The notes beneath the pieces were generated by a model. The model had not been told where the DNA came from. It saw only the letters and a list, made by a program, of their open reading frames with translations, and did no database searches. Positions 8,314 through 17,391 of a stretch of 64,000 nt of DNA are shown piece by piece. This stretch comes from Escherichia sp. ESNIH1 (GTDB lineage Bacteria > Pseudomonadota > Gammaproteobacteria > Enterobacterales > Enterobacteriaceae): assembly GCA_002918705.1 (NCBI GenBank), contig PQKR01000002.1, positions 372,001 through 436,000 on the forward strand, written 5' to 3'. The stretch's first letter is position 1; every line of letters begins with the position of its first letter. The position numbers were made by a program, and so were the translations under genes.

Positions 8314-9366
8314 ATGACTGATATTTCACAGCTGCTTGGCAAAGATGCCGACAGCCTGTTGCAGCATCGTTGTATGACCATTCCAGCCGACCAGCTCTAC
8401 CTGCCAGGACACGACTATGTCGACCGCGTGATGGTCGATAATAACCGTCCCCCGGCCGTCCTCCGCAATATGCAAACGCTCTACAACACCGGCCGTCTGG
8501 CAGGAACCGGCTATCTGTCAATTCTGCCGGTTGACCAGGGCGTAGAGCACTCGGCGGGCGCGTCGTTCGCCGCCAACCCGCACTATTTCGATCCAAAAAA
8601 CATCGTTGAGCTGGCGATTGAAGCGGGCTGTAACTGCGTCGCCTCTACCTATGGTGTACTGGCCTCAGTATCGCGCCGCTATGCGCACCGTATTCCGTTT
8701 CTGGTGAAGCTCAACCATAACGAAACCTTGAGCTATCCCAACACCTTTGACCAGACGCTCTACGCCAGCGTAGAGCAGGCGTTCAATATGGGGGCGGTTG
8801 CCGTGGGCGCAACCATCTACTTTGGCTCTGAGCAGTCGCGCCGTCAGATAGAAGAGATCTCCAGCGCCTTTGAGCGCGCCCACGAGCTGGGACTGGTGAC
8901 CGTACTATGGGCCTATCTGCGCAACGCCGATTTCAAAAAGGATGGCGTGGACTATCACGTCTCTGCCGACCTCACCGGGCAGGCCAACCACCTGGCGGCC
9001 ACCATCGGGGCCGATATCGTTAAACAGAAGATGGCGGAGAATAACGGCGGCTATAACGCGGTGAAATATGGCTATACCGACGAGCGTGTCTACAGCAAGC
9101 TCACCACCGATAACCCTATCGACCTGGTGCGCTATCAGCTGGCAAACTGCTACATGGGCCGCGCGGGACTGATTAATTCCGGCGGTGCATCAGGGGGAGA
9201 AGCCGACCTGACCGAGGCGGTGCGTACGGCTGTCATTAACAAACGCGCGGGCGGGATGGGGCTGATCCTGGGCCGAAAAGCGTTTAAGAAAACGATGGCC
9301 GACGGTGTGAAGCTGATTAACGCCGTGCAGGATGTCTACCTGGATAATAAAGTGACCATTGCCTAA
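8314..9366 (+). CDS. fbaB: Class I fructose-bisphosphate aldolase FbaB (DhnA family)
   Basis: This 350-residue enzyme, equal in length to E. coli FbaB, splits fructose 1,6-bisphosphate into DHAP and glyceraldehyde 3-phosphate by a Schiff base. The lysine is Lys237 in [15 protein letters not shown]. The DhnA signature includes [18 protein letters not shown], and the phosphate-binding region reads [18 protein letters not shown] ribosome site sits 7 bases before ATG. In E. coli the gene lies in the same general map region. It is bounded by hairpins upstream and three REP elements downstream, so it is probably monocistronic. Confidence 0.98.
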   Translation: MTDISQLLGKDADSLLQHRCMTIPADQLYLPGHDYVDRVMVDNNRPPAVLRNMQTLYNTGRLAGTGYLSILPVDQGVEHSAGASFAANPHYFDPKNIVELAIEAGCNCVASTYGVLASVSRRYAHRIPFLVKLNHNETLSYPNTFDQTLYASVEQAFNMGAVAVGATIYFGSEQSRRQIEEISSAFERAHELGLVTVLWAYLRNADFKKDGVDYHVSADLTGQANHLAATIGADIVKQKMAENNGGYNAVKYGYTDERVYSKLTTDNPIDLVRYQLANCYMGRAGLINSGGASGGEADLTEAVRTAVINKRAGGMGLILGRKAFKKTMADGVKLINAVQDVYLDNKVTIA

Positions 9367-9413
9367 TTAGTTACAACATACTCTGGATGGGTGTGTAGGC
9401 TCGGTAAGATACT

Positions 9414-9550
9414 GCAACGCCGGGCGGCACTGCGTTTGCCCGGCCTACAGTGAGCGCGGTGCAGTTCGTAGGCCCGGTAAGCGCAGCGCCACCGGGCGTT
9501 ACTGTGCAAAAGCTATACTGCCGGGCGGCGCTAACGCTGGCCCGGCCTAC
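9414..9550. repeat. Cluster of three REP elements after fbaB
   Basis: REP elements stand at 9414-9448, 9468-9500 and 9519-9550, with the middle one inverted relative to the outer two. The rest of the 403-base gap up to 9769 holds the CRP site and the leader of the next gene; I see no other gene in it. Confidence 0.88.
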
Positions 9551-9617
9551 AGAACAAAACACCTTTTCATTTTAGGGTTAACGCCCTCCCGATCTGCATC
9601 ACATTTCCCCTCTCTTT

Positions 9618-9633
9618 TGTGAAAAGTGTCACT
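9618..9633 (+). promoter_or_regulatory. CRP-cAMP binding site upstream of the enolase/ABC operon
   Basis: TGTGA (9618-9622), six bases, then TCACT (9629-9633) match the CRP consensus TGTGAN6TCACA at nine of ten key bases, with T-rich flanking sequence on the left. It lies 137 bases before the ATG at 9770. I cannot place the -10 box, so the promoter class is open. Catabolite control of a carbon-source operon is the simplest reading. Confidence 0.75.
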
Positions 9634-9769
9634 CAGCCCTGTGCTATTGCCCAAAAATCACCCGTTGCTTAGCGGAAATTGTCTGAGGCATCGGCTAAAA
9701 AATCTGCATACATTTACATCTGAAACAGCTTTTCAAAATGAAGAAGGCACCCTGACACAAGGATCCGTA

Positions 9770-10924
9770 ATGAAAATTGAATCTGTAAACGTCACCGTTT
9801 TTCAGTATCCCACCCGTCGTGTTTCCGATAGCGCTGGCCACTCCCATCCGGGCCCGGAGAGCATGGCAAAGATGGCGATGCTGACCATCACCGCTGATGA
9901 TGGCAGCCAGGGATTCTCTTTTGCGCCGTCGGAAGTGGTGCGGCCCTTTGTCGTGAACACCTTCTTTCGTAAGGTGATGGTGGGCCAGGATCCGTTCAAC
10001 CGCGAGCGCATCTGGCAGGATCTGGTCCACTGGCAGCGCGGCAGCGCCCATCAGCTCACCGAGCGGGCGCTCTCCTTTGTTGAACAGGCCCTATGGGATC
10101 TGATTGGCCGCAAGCTCAACGTCCCGGTCTATAAGCTGCTCGGCGGCTTCCGTGACAAGGTTCCGGCCTACGGCAGTACCATGTGCGGGGACGATCTGCC
10201 GGGCGGGCTCTCCACCCCGGATGAGTACGCTGCCTTTGCCGAAACCCTGGTCGCCCGCGGCTATAAGGCGATTAAGCTCCACACCTGGATGCCGCCGGTG
10301 TCGTTTGCACCTAACCCAAAAATGGACGTGAAAGCCTGTGCCGCGGTGCGCGAAGCCGTCGGGCCGGATATCGACCTGATGATCGATGGCTACCACTGGT
10401 ATAGCCGTACCGAGGCGCTCTATATCGGCAAGGAGCTGGAGAAACTCAACTTTGCCTGGTTTGAAGAGCCGATGGAGGAGGAGAGCATGTCCTCCTACGC
10501 CTGGCTGGCAGAGAACCTCTCTATTCCCATTATCGGGCCGGAGAGCCTCGGCGGTAAGCACCACAGCCGCGCCGACTGGGTAAAAGCCGGAGCCTGCGAC
10601 ATTCTGCGCGCCGGATCCAACGGCGTAGGCGGTATTTCACCCACGCTAAAAGTCGCCAGCCTCGCGGAAGCCTTCGGTATGGATTGCGAAGTGCACGGCA
10701 ACGGCGCGGCCAGCCTGGCGGTGGTCGGAGCGATCCGCAACTGCCGCTGGTACGAGCGCGGCCTGCTGCACCCGTTCCTTGACTATGACGAACCCGCAGC
10801 CTACCTCAACAGCATTGTTGATCCGATGGATGACGAGGGCTTTGTCCACCTGCCACAGCGCCCCGGCCTCGGCGAAGATATCAATTTTGCCTATATCGAA
10901 GCCAATACTGTCAGTCACGACTAA
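9770..10924 (+). CDS. Enolase-superfamily (mandelate racemase/muconate lactonizing) enzyme
   Basis: This 384-residue protein has the capping-plus-barrel architecture of the enolase superfamily, probably an acid-sugar dehydratase or racemase. Metal and catalytic residues are visible: KLH (Lys169, His171), Asp206 in LMIDGYH, Glu232 in FEEP, Glu258 in GPES and His309 in EVHGNG. The usual mandelate racemase KxK is KxH here. The start at 9770 is chosen because family members open MKIESV; a longer frame from 9626 would run through the promoter region. It heads an apparent operon with an ABC importer, which suggests it metabolises the imported compound. The exact substrate is unknown. Confidence 0.9.
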   Translation: MKIESVNVTVFQYPTRRVSDSAGHSHPGPESMAKMAMLTITADDGSQGFSFAPSEVVRPFVVNTFFRKVMVGQDPFNRERIWQDLVHWQRGSAHQLTERALSFVEQALWDLIGRKLNVPVYKLLGGFRDKVPAYGSTMCGDDLPGGLSTPDEYAAFAETLVARGYKAIKLHTWMPPVSFAPNPKMDVKACAAVREAVGPDIDLMIDGYHWYSRTEALYIGKELEKLNFAWFEEPMEEESMSSYAWLAENLSIPIIGPESLGGKHHSRADWVKAGACDILRAGSNGVGGISPTLKVASLAEAFGMDCEVHGNGAASLAVVGAIRNCRWYERGLLHPFLDYDEPAAYLNSIVDPMDDEGFVHLPQRPGLGEDINFAYIEANTVSHD

Positions 10925-10936
10925 TAAAAAAAGCCA

Positions 10937-10968
10937 ACGCCCGGTGACGCTGCGCTAACCGGGCCTAC
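10937..10968. repeat. REP element between the enolase-family gene and the ABC operon
   Basis: A single REP (CGCCCGGTGACG...CCGGGCCTAC) occupies most of the 71-base gap. Inside operons such elements often lower expression downstream or protect the upstream mRNA. Confidence 0.82.
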
Positions 10969-10995
10969 GTCTTACCCTACAAACGGTATACAGAG

Positions 10996-12624
10996 ATGAA
11001 AAAAAACGCGTTGAGGGCTAGCCTGCTGGCGCTCTCGCTGATGATGGGGAGTGGGGCAACGCTGGCGGCCACGCCGCCGGATCAGCTCATCATCGGCATG
11101 AACATGAATAATCTGCTGAGCCTCGATCCGGCGGCGATGACCGGTAACGAAGTGGTCGGCATCGTCGTCAATCTCTACGACTCGCTGGTGGAGCTGGATC
11201 CTGACCAGCTCACCAACGTCCGCCCGGCGCTGGCCGAATCCTGGGCTATCAGCCCGGATGGCAAAACCCTGACCTTCCACCTGCGCAAGGACGTGAAGTT
11301 TCACTCCGGCAATCCGCTGACCGCCCAGGACGTGGTGTGGTCGATGCGCCGCCTGCTGCACCTTAACCTCGCTCAGGCTTCGGTGTGGAAATCCTACGGC
11401 TTTAGCAAAAAGAACATTGACGATCAGGTTAGCGCGCCGGATGACTATACCGTGCAGATTGTCCTGCCAAAGGCCAACGATCCGCAGCTGGTGATCTACT
11501 CCCTCGGCGCGCTAGGCAACCTTGGGGTGCTCGACAGCAAAACGGTGCAGGGCCACGAGGTGAATAATGACTGGGGCAACCGTTGGCTGACCACTAACGA
11601 AGCGGGTTCTGGCCCCTTTATGCTGGAGACCTGGCAGGCAAAAGACGTGTTGCGCATGAAGCGTAACCCGGACTACTGGCGGGAAGAGCCGAAGATGAGC
11701 CGCATCGTGCTGCGCCATTTCCAGGAGTCGCAGACCCTGCGTCTGATGATTGCCAAGGGCGATCTCGATATCGCCAACAGCATGGCGGTATCAGACATCA
11801 ACGCCCTGCGTAAGGATCCCGACGTCACCGTGGAGGCGGTGCAGCGCGGGACGGTCTACTACGTGGCGATGAGCATGAAGGAGCCGCACTTTGCTAATCC
11901 GAAGGTGCGCGAGGCGGTGCGCTACCTCATCGACTATCAGGGGATCAACAAGGCGCTGATGCCGGGCTACGGCGTGCTGCACCAGCGGCCCATCAAGGCT
12001 GGAATGCCGTCGACGCTGCCGGACCCCGGCTACCGGCTGGACATTGCGAAAGCGAAAAAGCTGCTGGCCGAGGCGGGCTACCCGAACGGCTTTGATACCA
12101 CCCTGCGGGTGCTGGCGGATCAGCCATTCCTTAATATCGCCATTGCCGTGCAGTCCACCCTGATGCAGGCGGGCATTAACGCCAAAATTATCACCGGCAC
12201 CGGGAACCAGATCTACGGCGCGATGCGCGAGCGTAAGTTTGACATCCTGGTTGGGCGCGGCGGCAGCGGGGTGGAGCCGCATCCGCACTCCAGCCTGCGC
12301 GCGCTGGTCTATAACCCGGACAACAGCGACGAGGCGCGGCTGACCAACTTCCAGGGCTGGCGCACCGGTTTTTACGATAAGCCGCTTAACGAGATGATCG
12401 ATAAAGCGCTGCTGGAGCGCGATCCGCAGAAGCAGATTGCCGACTATCAGCAGATCCAGACCCGCTACGACCAGCTGATCCCCGCCCTGGTGCCGCTCTC
12501 CCAGATGGTGGACTCGGTGGTGGTGCGTAACGAGGTGAAGAACTTCCAGTCTCACCCCTCCGCCACGACTTTCCTGCGTGAGGTTTACAAAGAGCCGATC
12601 CATACCGGAGGAACCAAAGGATGA
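10996..12624 (+). CDS. ABC transporter periplasmic substrate-binding protein, peptide/nickel (SBP_bac_5) family
   Basis: This 542-residue protein has a Sec signal peptide (residues 1-25, ending ATLAA) and a type-C binding-protein body with the family segments NLYDSLVELDPD, PALAESWAISPDGKTLTFHLRKDVKFHSG and MKRNPDYWREEPK. It should capture a small solute in the periplasm and hand it to the two permeases that follow. The next gene overlaps its stop by 4 bases. Members bind peptides, nickel, opines or sugar derivatives, and sequence alone does not say which. The linked enolase-family gene hints at an acid-sugar-like or related compound. Confidence 0.93.
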   Translation: MKKNALRASLLALSLMMGSGATLAATPPDQLIIGMNMNNLLSLDPAAMTGNEVVGIVVNLYDSLVELDPDQLTNVRPALAESWAISPDGKTLTFHLRKDVKFHSGNPLTAQDVVWSMRRLLHLNLAQASVWKSYGFSKKNIDDQVSAPDDYTVQIVLPKANDPQLVIYSLGALGNLGVLDSKTVQGHEVNNDWGNRWLTTNEAGSGPFMLETWQAKDVLRMKRNPDYWREEPKMSRIVLRHFQESQTLRLMIAKGDLDIANSMAVSDINALRKDPDVTVEAVQRGTVYYVAMSMKEPHFANPKVREAVRYLIDYQGINKALMPGYGVLHQRPIKAGMPSTLPDPGYRLDIAKAKKLLAEAGYPNGFDTTLRVLADQPFLNIAIAVQSTLMQAGINAKIITGTGNQIYGAMRERKFDILVGRGGSGVEPHPHSSLRALVYNPDNSDEARLTNFQGWRTGFYDKPLNEMIDKALLERDPQKQIADYQQIQTRYDQLIPALVPLSQMVDSVVVRNEVKNFQSHPSATTFLREVYKEPIHTGGTKG

Positions 12625-13658
12625 GTGTAGCAATCTTAGCGCCCGGCTCCCGAGCCCGGCGGTTCTCAACCCGGCTCGGTCAGGTGCTGGTGACCCTGTT
12701 CGGCCTGCTGCTGCTGACCTTTTTTATTGGCCGGGTGATGCCGGTGGATCCGGTGCTGGCGATCGTCGGCCCGGACGCCGACCAGAGCACCTATCAGCAG
12801 GTTTACCAACAGCTGGGGTTCGATAAATCTCTGCTGACCCAGTTTGGTATCTACTTTAACAACCTGCTGCACGGCGATCTCGGTAACGCGCTGCTGACGG
12901 GTAAACCGGTAACGGATGATATTCTGCGCGTCTTCCCGGCGACGCTGGAGCTGGCAACGATGGCGATTATCGTCGGCGCGGGCCTCGGCATTCCGCTTGG
13001 CGTGCTGGCCGCGGCGCGGCGCAACTCGTTTTCCGACTACGTGGTGCGCATTATCAGCCTGGCGGGCTACTCCACACCTATCTTCTGGGTGGGGATGATG
13101 GGTCTACTGCTCTTTTATGCCTGGCTGGGCTGGGTCGGCGGGGCTGGACGGCTGGATATGGGTCTTGAGGGGCTGGTTCCGCGCCGCACCGGGCTGTTTA
13201 CCATTGATGCGCTGCTGGCGGGAAACGCACAGGTGTTCTGGAACGCCATCAACCACCTGGTGCTGCCCGCGTCGCTGCTCGGCTTCCACTCCCTGGCCTA
13301 CATCAGCCGGATGACCCGCAGCTTTATGCTGGCCCAGCTCTCCCAGGAGTTCATCATCACCGCCCGCGTTAAAGGCTTAACCGAGCGGCAGGTGATCTGG
13401 AACCACGCGTTTCGCAACATCCTCGTGCAGCTTCTGACGGTGGTGGCGCTGGCCTACGGCTCGTTGCTGGAGGGCGCGGTGCTGATCGAAACCGTCTTCT
13501 CCTGGCCGGGCTTTGGATCCTACCTCACCGGCAGCCTGCTGCTGGGGGATATGAATGCGGTTATGGGCTGCGTGCTGCTGGTGGGGGTGATCTTCGTGAT
13601 GCTCAATCTGCTCTCCGACATGCTCTACCAACTCTTTGACCCGAGGACGAAATCATGA
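12621..13658 (+). CDS. ABC transporter inner-membrane permease, DppB/NikB type
   Basis: This 345-residue permease has an N-terminal transmembrane segment (LGQVLVTLFGLLLLTFFIG, about residues 19-37), a periplasmic loop and a five-helix transport domain. The EAA-type loop that docks on the ATPase reads FIITARVKGLTERQVIWNHAFRN near residue 250. It starts inside the stop of the binding-protein gene (ATGA) and its own stop overlaps the next permease. It is one half of the transport channel. Confidence 0.94.
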   Translation: MSVAILAPGSRARRFSTRLGQVLVTLFGLLLLTFFIGRVMPVDPVLAIVGPDADQSTYQQVYQQLGFDKSLLTQFGIYFNNLLHGDLGNALLTGKPVTDDILRVFPATLELATMAIIVGAGLGIPLGVLAAARRNSFSDYVVRIISLAGYSTPIFWVGMMGLLLFYAWLGWVGGAGRLDMGLEGLVPRRTGLFTIDALLAGNAQVFWNAINHLVLPASLLGFHSLAYISRMTRSFMLAQLSQEFIITARVKGLTERQVIWNHAFRNILVQLLTVVALAYGSLLEGAVLIETVFSWPGFGSYLTGSLLLGDMNAVMGCVLLVGVIFVMLNLLSDMLYQLFDPRTKS

Positions 13659-14560
13659 CGGTCTCTCTGGATACGCCCGTAACCGGCGGCGGAAATGAAA
13701 GCCGCCTGCGCCTGAAGCGCGCCCTGGCCCGCACCGGCGGGTTTATTGGCAAGATGGCCCGCAACCCGCTGACCGCCATCGGCGGCGGGATTATTTTCCT
13801 GCTGCTGGTAGTGGCGGCCTTTGCGCCGTGGATCGCGCCCTATAACCCGCTGGTGCAGGATCTCAACGCCGCGCTGCAATCTCCAAACGCCCAGCACTGG
13901 TTTGGCACCGACGAGTTTGGTCGGGACATCTTCAGCCGCCTGGTCTATGGAGCGCGCATTACGCTCTACATCGTGCTGCTGGTGTCGGTCACCGTCGGTC
14001 CGCTGGGCCTGCTGCTGGGGCTGAGCGCGGGCTATTTTGGTGGCAAGGTTGATATGGTGCTAATGCGCGTCACCGATATCTTTATCTCCTTCCCAAGCCT
14101 GGTGCTGGCTCTGGCGTTCGTGGCCGCCCTCGGCCCTGGCCTTGAGCACGTGGTGATTGCCATTACCCTGACCGCCTGGCCGCCGATTGCGCGACTGGCG
14201 CGGGCCGAAACCCTCTCCCTGCGCCAGGCCGACTTTATCTCGGCGGTGCGCTTGCAGGGGGCCTCGCCGGTGCGCGTCCTGTGGCGTCACATCGTGCCGC
14301 TCTGCCTGCCGTCGGTGATCATCCGCATCACTATGAACATGGCGGGGATTATCCTGACCGCCGCCGGGCTGGGCTTCCTCGGCCTTGGCGCCCAGCCGCC
14401 GGAGCCGGAGTGGGGGGCAATGATCTCCAGCGGCCGCACCTACATGATGGAGTGCTGGTGGGTAGTGACTATTCCGGGGCTGGCGATCCTGATCAACAGC
14501 CTGGCGTTCAACTTCTTAGGAGATGGCCTACGTGACATCCTCGATCCTCGCAGCGAATAA
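13655..14560 (+). CDS. ABC transporter inner-membrane permease, DppC/NikC type
   Basis: This 301-residue partner permease has the N-terminal helix GGGIIFLLLVVAAFAPWIAPYNP, the DppC hallmark HWFGTDEFGRDIFSRLVYGAR, and the ATPase-docking loop FISAVRLQGASPVRVLWRHIVP. It begins by a 4-base overlap with the previous permease. Its last 29 bases overlap the next ATPase gene, so the cassette is tightly coupled. Confidence 0.94.
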   Translation: MTVSLDTPVTGGGNESRLRLKRALARTGGFIGKMARNPLTAIGGGIIFLLLVVAAFAPWIAPYNPLVQDLNAALQSPNAQHWFGTDEFGRDIFSRLVYGARITLYIVLLVSVTVGPLGLLLGLSAGYFGGKVDMVLMRVTDIFISFPSLVLALAFVAALGPGLEHVVIAITLTAWPPIARLARAETLSLRQADFISAVRLQGASPVRVLWRHIVPLCLPSVIIRITMNMAGIILTAAGLGFLGLGAQPPEPEWGAMISSGRTYMMECWWVVTIPGLAILINSLAFNFLGDGLRDILDPRSE

Positions 14561-15395
14561 CGCACCCCTGCTCGACGTGCGCGATCTCCACGTCGACTTT
14601 ATCAACGGACGCGCGGTTACTAACGCAGTGCGCGGCGTCTCCTTTCAGCTGGGCCGGGAGAAGCTGGCTATCGTCGGCGAGTCCGGCTCCGGCAAATCCA
14701 CGGTCGGGCGGGCGTTAATGCGTCTGCATCCGGCCAAGGCCCGCATTACCGCCGAACGGATGCACTTCGGCGATGTCGACCTGCGTACTGCCAGCGAGGC
14801 GCAGATGCGTACCGTGCGCGGGAAGCGCATCTCCATGATCATGCAGGACCCGAAATACTCCCTTAACCCGGTGGTCTGCGTCGGGGAACAGATCGCCGAG
14901 GCCTGGCTGACTCACCATCCGGGGCGTAAGGCCGAGGCGAAGGCCAAAGTGCTGGAGATGCTCGACGTGGTGCGTATCCGTCAGCCCGAGCGCGTCTATA
15001 ACCTCTATCCGCATGAGATCTCCGGCGGGCAGGGGCAGCGCATCATGATCGCTATGATGCTGATCACCGATCCCGAGCTGGTGATCGCCGACGAGCCCAC
15101 TTCTGCGCTGGATGTCTCGGTGCGTTTACAGGTGCTGGGGCTGCTGGACGATCTGGTCCAGTCCCGCGGGCTCGGGCTGATCTTTATCAGTCACGATATC
15201 AACCTGGTGCGTAGCTTCTGCGACCGGGTGCTGGTGATGTACGCCGGGCGGATAGTGGAGTCGATTGCCGCCTGCGATCTGCACAATGCACGGCACCCCT
15301 ATACTCAGGGGCTGATCAGCGCCCTGCCGGAGATCCACCATCGTCGTCCCGTGCTGCCGGTACTGCAGCGCCAGGCCAGCTGGCTGAGCGAGTGA
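14532..15395 (+). CDS. ABC transporter ATP-binding protein, DppD/NikD type
   Basis: This 287-residue ATPase shows Walker A GESGSGKST, the signature SGGQGQR, Walker B and D-loop VIADEPTSALD, and the H-loop SHD. I chose the GTG at 14532 because AGGAG (14518-14522) is correctly spaced for it; an ATG at 14523 would sit directly against that site. It is shorter than DppD and ends soon after HPYTQGLISALPE, so the cysteine-rich end of the oligo_HPY domain, which binds a cluster in many Dpp proteins, is missing. Confidence 0.93.
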   Translation: MTSSILAANNAPLLDVRDLHVDFINGRAVTNAVRGVSFQLGREKLAIVGESGSGKSTVGRALMRLHPAKARITAERMHFGDVDLRTASEAQMRTVRGKRISMIMQDPKYSLNPVVCVGEQIAEAWLTHHPGRKAEAKAKVLEMLDVVRIRQPERVYNLYPHEISGGQGQRIMIAMMLITDPELVIADEPTSALDVSVRLQVLGLLDDLVQSRGLGLIFISHDINLVRSFCDRVLVMYAGRIVESIAACDLHNARHPYTQGLISALPEIHHRRPVLPVLQRQASWLSE

Positions 15396-15405
15396 GGAGC
15401 CCACT

Positions 15406-16179
15406 ATGATCGATGTGAAGAACCTGAACCTGGCCTTTAGCGAAGGGGAGAAGCGTAACCAGGTCCTGTATGACGTCAGCTTTAACGTGCAGCCTGGGGA
15501 GATTTACGGCCTGGTGGGGGAGTCCGGCTCGGGTAAAACCACGGTGCTGAAGTGCCTGGCGGGGCTGTTTACCCACTGGGATGGCGAGCTGGCCATTAAC
15601 GGCCAGCCGCTGGAGCACCGACTTAATCCGCAGCGCTGTCGACTGGTGCAGATGGTGTTTCAGGATCCCTACGGCTCGCTGCATCCGCGGCATACTATCG
15701 GCGATATTCTGGAGGAGCCGCTGCATATTCACGGTATCGGCGAGCGGGATCGGCGGGTAAACCGCCTGCTGGATCGGGTCGGGCTGAACCGCGCCTTTCG
15801 CGATCGCTTCCCGCACCAGCTCTCCGGCGGTCAGCGCCAGCGCGTGGCTATCGCCCGGGCGCTGATCCTTGAGCCGCAGGTGCTGCTGCTGGATGAGCCG
15901 ACCTCGGCGCTGGACGTGTCGGTGCAGGCGGAGATCCTCAACCTGCTGGCGGAGCTGCATCAGGAGTCGAAGCTGACCTATCTGATGGTGACCCACGATC
16001 TTGGCGTCATCGCCCACCTGTGCCAGAAGATTGCCGTGATGCAATACGGCAAGATCCTTGAGACGCTGACGGTAGACGATCTGGTGAGCGGTCAGGCAAA
16101 AACCGACTATACGCGGATGCTGGTCAATGCCAGCCAGCAGTACAGCCGGGAGATGGCGCGGGCGGTGGCGGCCTATTAG
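15406..16179 (+). CDS. ABC transporter ATP-binding protein, DppF/NikE type
   Basis: This 257-residue second ATPase shows Walker A GESGSGKTT, signature LSGGQRQR, Walker B LLLDEPTSALD and H-loop THD. It lacks the C-terminal oligo_HPY extension, so its length is like NikE rather than DppF. It starts 10 bases after the previous gene. It closes the operon, which has all five parts of an importer: a binding protein, two permeases and two ATPases. A REP element follows its stop. Confidence 0.93.
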   Translation: MIDVKNLNLAFSEGEKRNQVLYDVSFNVQPGEIYGLVGESGSGKTTVLKCLAGLFTHWDGELAINGQPLEHRLNPQRCRLVQMVFQDPYGSLHPRHTIGDILEEPLHIHGIGERDRRVNRLLDRVGLNRAFRDRFPHQLSGGQRQRVAIARALILEPQVLLLDEPTSALDVSVQAEILNLLAELHQESKLTYLMVTHDLGVIAHLCQKIAVMQYGKILETLTVDDLVSGQAKTDYTRMLVNASQQYSREMARAVAAY

Positions 16180-16193
16180 CCGCTGGGTTTTTA

Positions 16194-16224
16194 CGCCGGG
16201 TGGCGCTGCGCTTACCCGGCCTAC
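16194..16224. repeat. REP element between the ABC operon and yegS
   Basis: A single REP (GCCGGGTGGCGC...TTACCCGGCCTAC) lies between two convergent genes. Confidence 0.85.
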
Positions 16225-16230
16225 GAAAAA

Positions 16231-17130
16231 CTAACGCAACAACGGACAGTCCGGTGGCAACCGGCACTGCAACGCGCCGGGCATGATCTCCATCCGGAAA
16301 TGCTGCCCGCTCAGCGGCTCGCCGTCGAGGTTAAAGGTGATCTCATGGGGAGAGGTCACCTCAAACCAGGCCGATTCGCCATCCACGATGTTCGGGCTGT
16401 CTTCCGGGCGGGTGAGGGTGGTAAAGAGCGCGGGCAGAAGCTCGTCCCCGGTAAAAATGCGGATCTGCAGCAGGCCGTCGTTGATCAGCGCGCTCGGGCA
16501 GAGCTGCTGTCCGCCGCCTGCCTGACGCCCATTGCCAATGCCGATCACCAGCGCGTCGCCCTGCCAGGAAAAGTTTTCACCACGGATCTCAACGCTGTCG
16601 GCTTTCAACGTGTCCATGCGCATCAGGCCGTGAATGACATAGGATACGCCACCCAGCGCAGCCTTCAGCCGCTCCGGCGTTTCGGTAGTGATGCGCGTGC
16701 CGAACCCGCCGGTGGCCATATTAATAAACCCGGTCTCGCCATTGACCCTGGCGATATCTATCGGCACGGCCTTGCCGACAATCGCCAGCTGCAGCGCCTT
16801 ATCCAGCGTCTCTGGTATCCCTACGCTGGTGGCAAAATCATTGGCGGTACCGAGAGGGATAATCCCAAGCGCCGGCGCATTCGCTCCCGCCACGTTGACC
16901 AGCGCCGTGGCCACTTCATTGATCGTGCCATCGCCGCCGCCAGCGATGACAGTAGCAACCCCAAGCTCTACGGCTTCCGCAACGTAGCGGGCCGCGTCAC
17001 CTTTTTCCCATGTGACCCTGACGTGCAGCTCAATACCTTCGTTACGCAGCAGGGTAACTGCCTCGCGTAGGGTGTCATCGCCTGCACTTTTGCCATTCAG
17101 AATAAGTAAACTCGACGGATCGCTAGTCAT
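16231..17130 (-). CDS. yegS: YegS lipid kinase
   Basis: This 299-residue member of the diacylglycerol/sphingosine kinase family has phosphatidylglycerol kinase activity reported for E. coli YegS. The ATP loop [14 protein letters not shown] is near residue 64, [10 protein letters not shown] follows, and the C-terminal beta domain ends the protein. Length equals E. coli YegS. It is transcribed leftward, away from cyaR. A physiological substrate is not settled for the family. Confidence 0.97.
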   Translation of the reverse strand: MTSDPSSLLILNGKSAGDDTLREAVTLLRNEGIELHVRVTWEKGDAARYVAEAVELGVATVIAGGGDGTINEVATALVNVAGANAPALGIIPLGTANDFATSVGIPETLDKALQLAIVGKAVPIDIARVNGETGFINMATGGFGTRITTETPERLKAALGGVSYVIHGLMRMDTLKADSVEIRGENFSWQGDALVIGIGNGRQAGGGQQLCPSALINDGLLQIRIFTGDELLPALFTTLTRPEDSPNIVDGESAWFEVTSPHEITFNLDGEPLSGQHFRMEIMPGALQCRLPPDCPLLR

Positions 17131-17210
17131 CCTAAAACCCTGAAAAAGAGAGAATGGAGAGAGTGTATCTTAGCTGGAACGAGAGCGTGTAAGAAGAGGC
17201 CGAAAGGCAC

Positions 17211-17297
17211 AAAAAAATAGGCCTGCGTAAGGGAGATTACACAGGCCAAGGAGGTGGTTCCTGGTAGAGCTAGCATTTATGGGTTATGTTTTTCAGC
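17211..17297 (-). ncRNA. cyaR: CyaR (RyeE) Hfq-dependent small RNA
   Basis: Read leftward, the 87 bases begin GCTGAAAAACATAACCC and contain the conserved target-pairing stretch CCAGGAACCACCTCC. They end in a terminator stem (CCTGTGTAA against TTACGCAGG) followed by a run of seven T. This matches E. coli CyaR in sequence, in length and in position upstream of yegQ. CyaR represses ompX, luxS, nadE and other mRNAs with Hfq and responds to CRP-cAMP. The few substitutions lie outside the pairing region. Confidence 0.96.
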
Positions 17298-17303
17298 GCA
17301 GGA

Positions 17304-17346
17304 ATAATAACCTTATCAAGCGAAACGGTATGTGATCCGATTCTAA
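17304..17346 (-). promoter_or_regulatory. cyaR promoter with CRP site
   Basis: On the minus strand a TATTAT -10 box covers 17309-17304, 7 to 12 bases before the CyaR start at 17297. A CRP site, TGTGA-N6-TCTAA on the plus strand (17331-17346), is centred 41.5 bases upstream of that start. This is the class II position expected for this CRP-activated RNA. Confidence 0.85.
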
Positions 17347-17391
17347 GATCCCTATCAATTGAAAAAATAACCCAAATGAACTACTCGGCCG

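Noticed and set aside
9626-9769. A 48-residue N-terminal extension of the enolase-family protein
   Set aside because: It would overlap the CRP site and leader, resembles no family sequence, and homologues start at the MKIESV residue.
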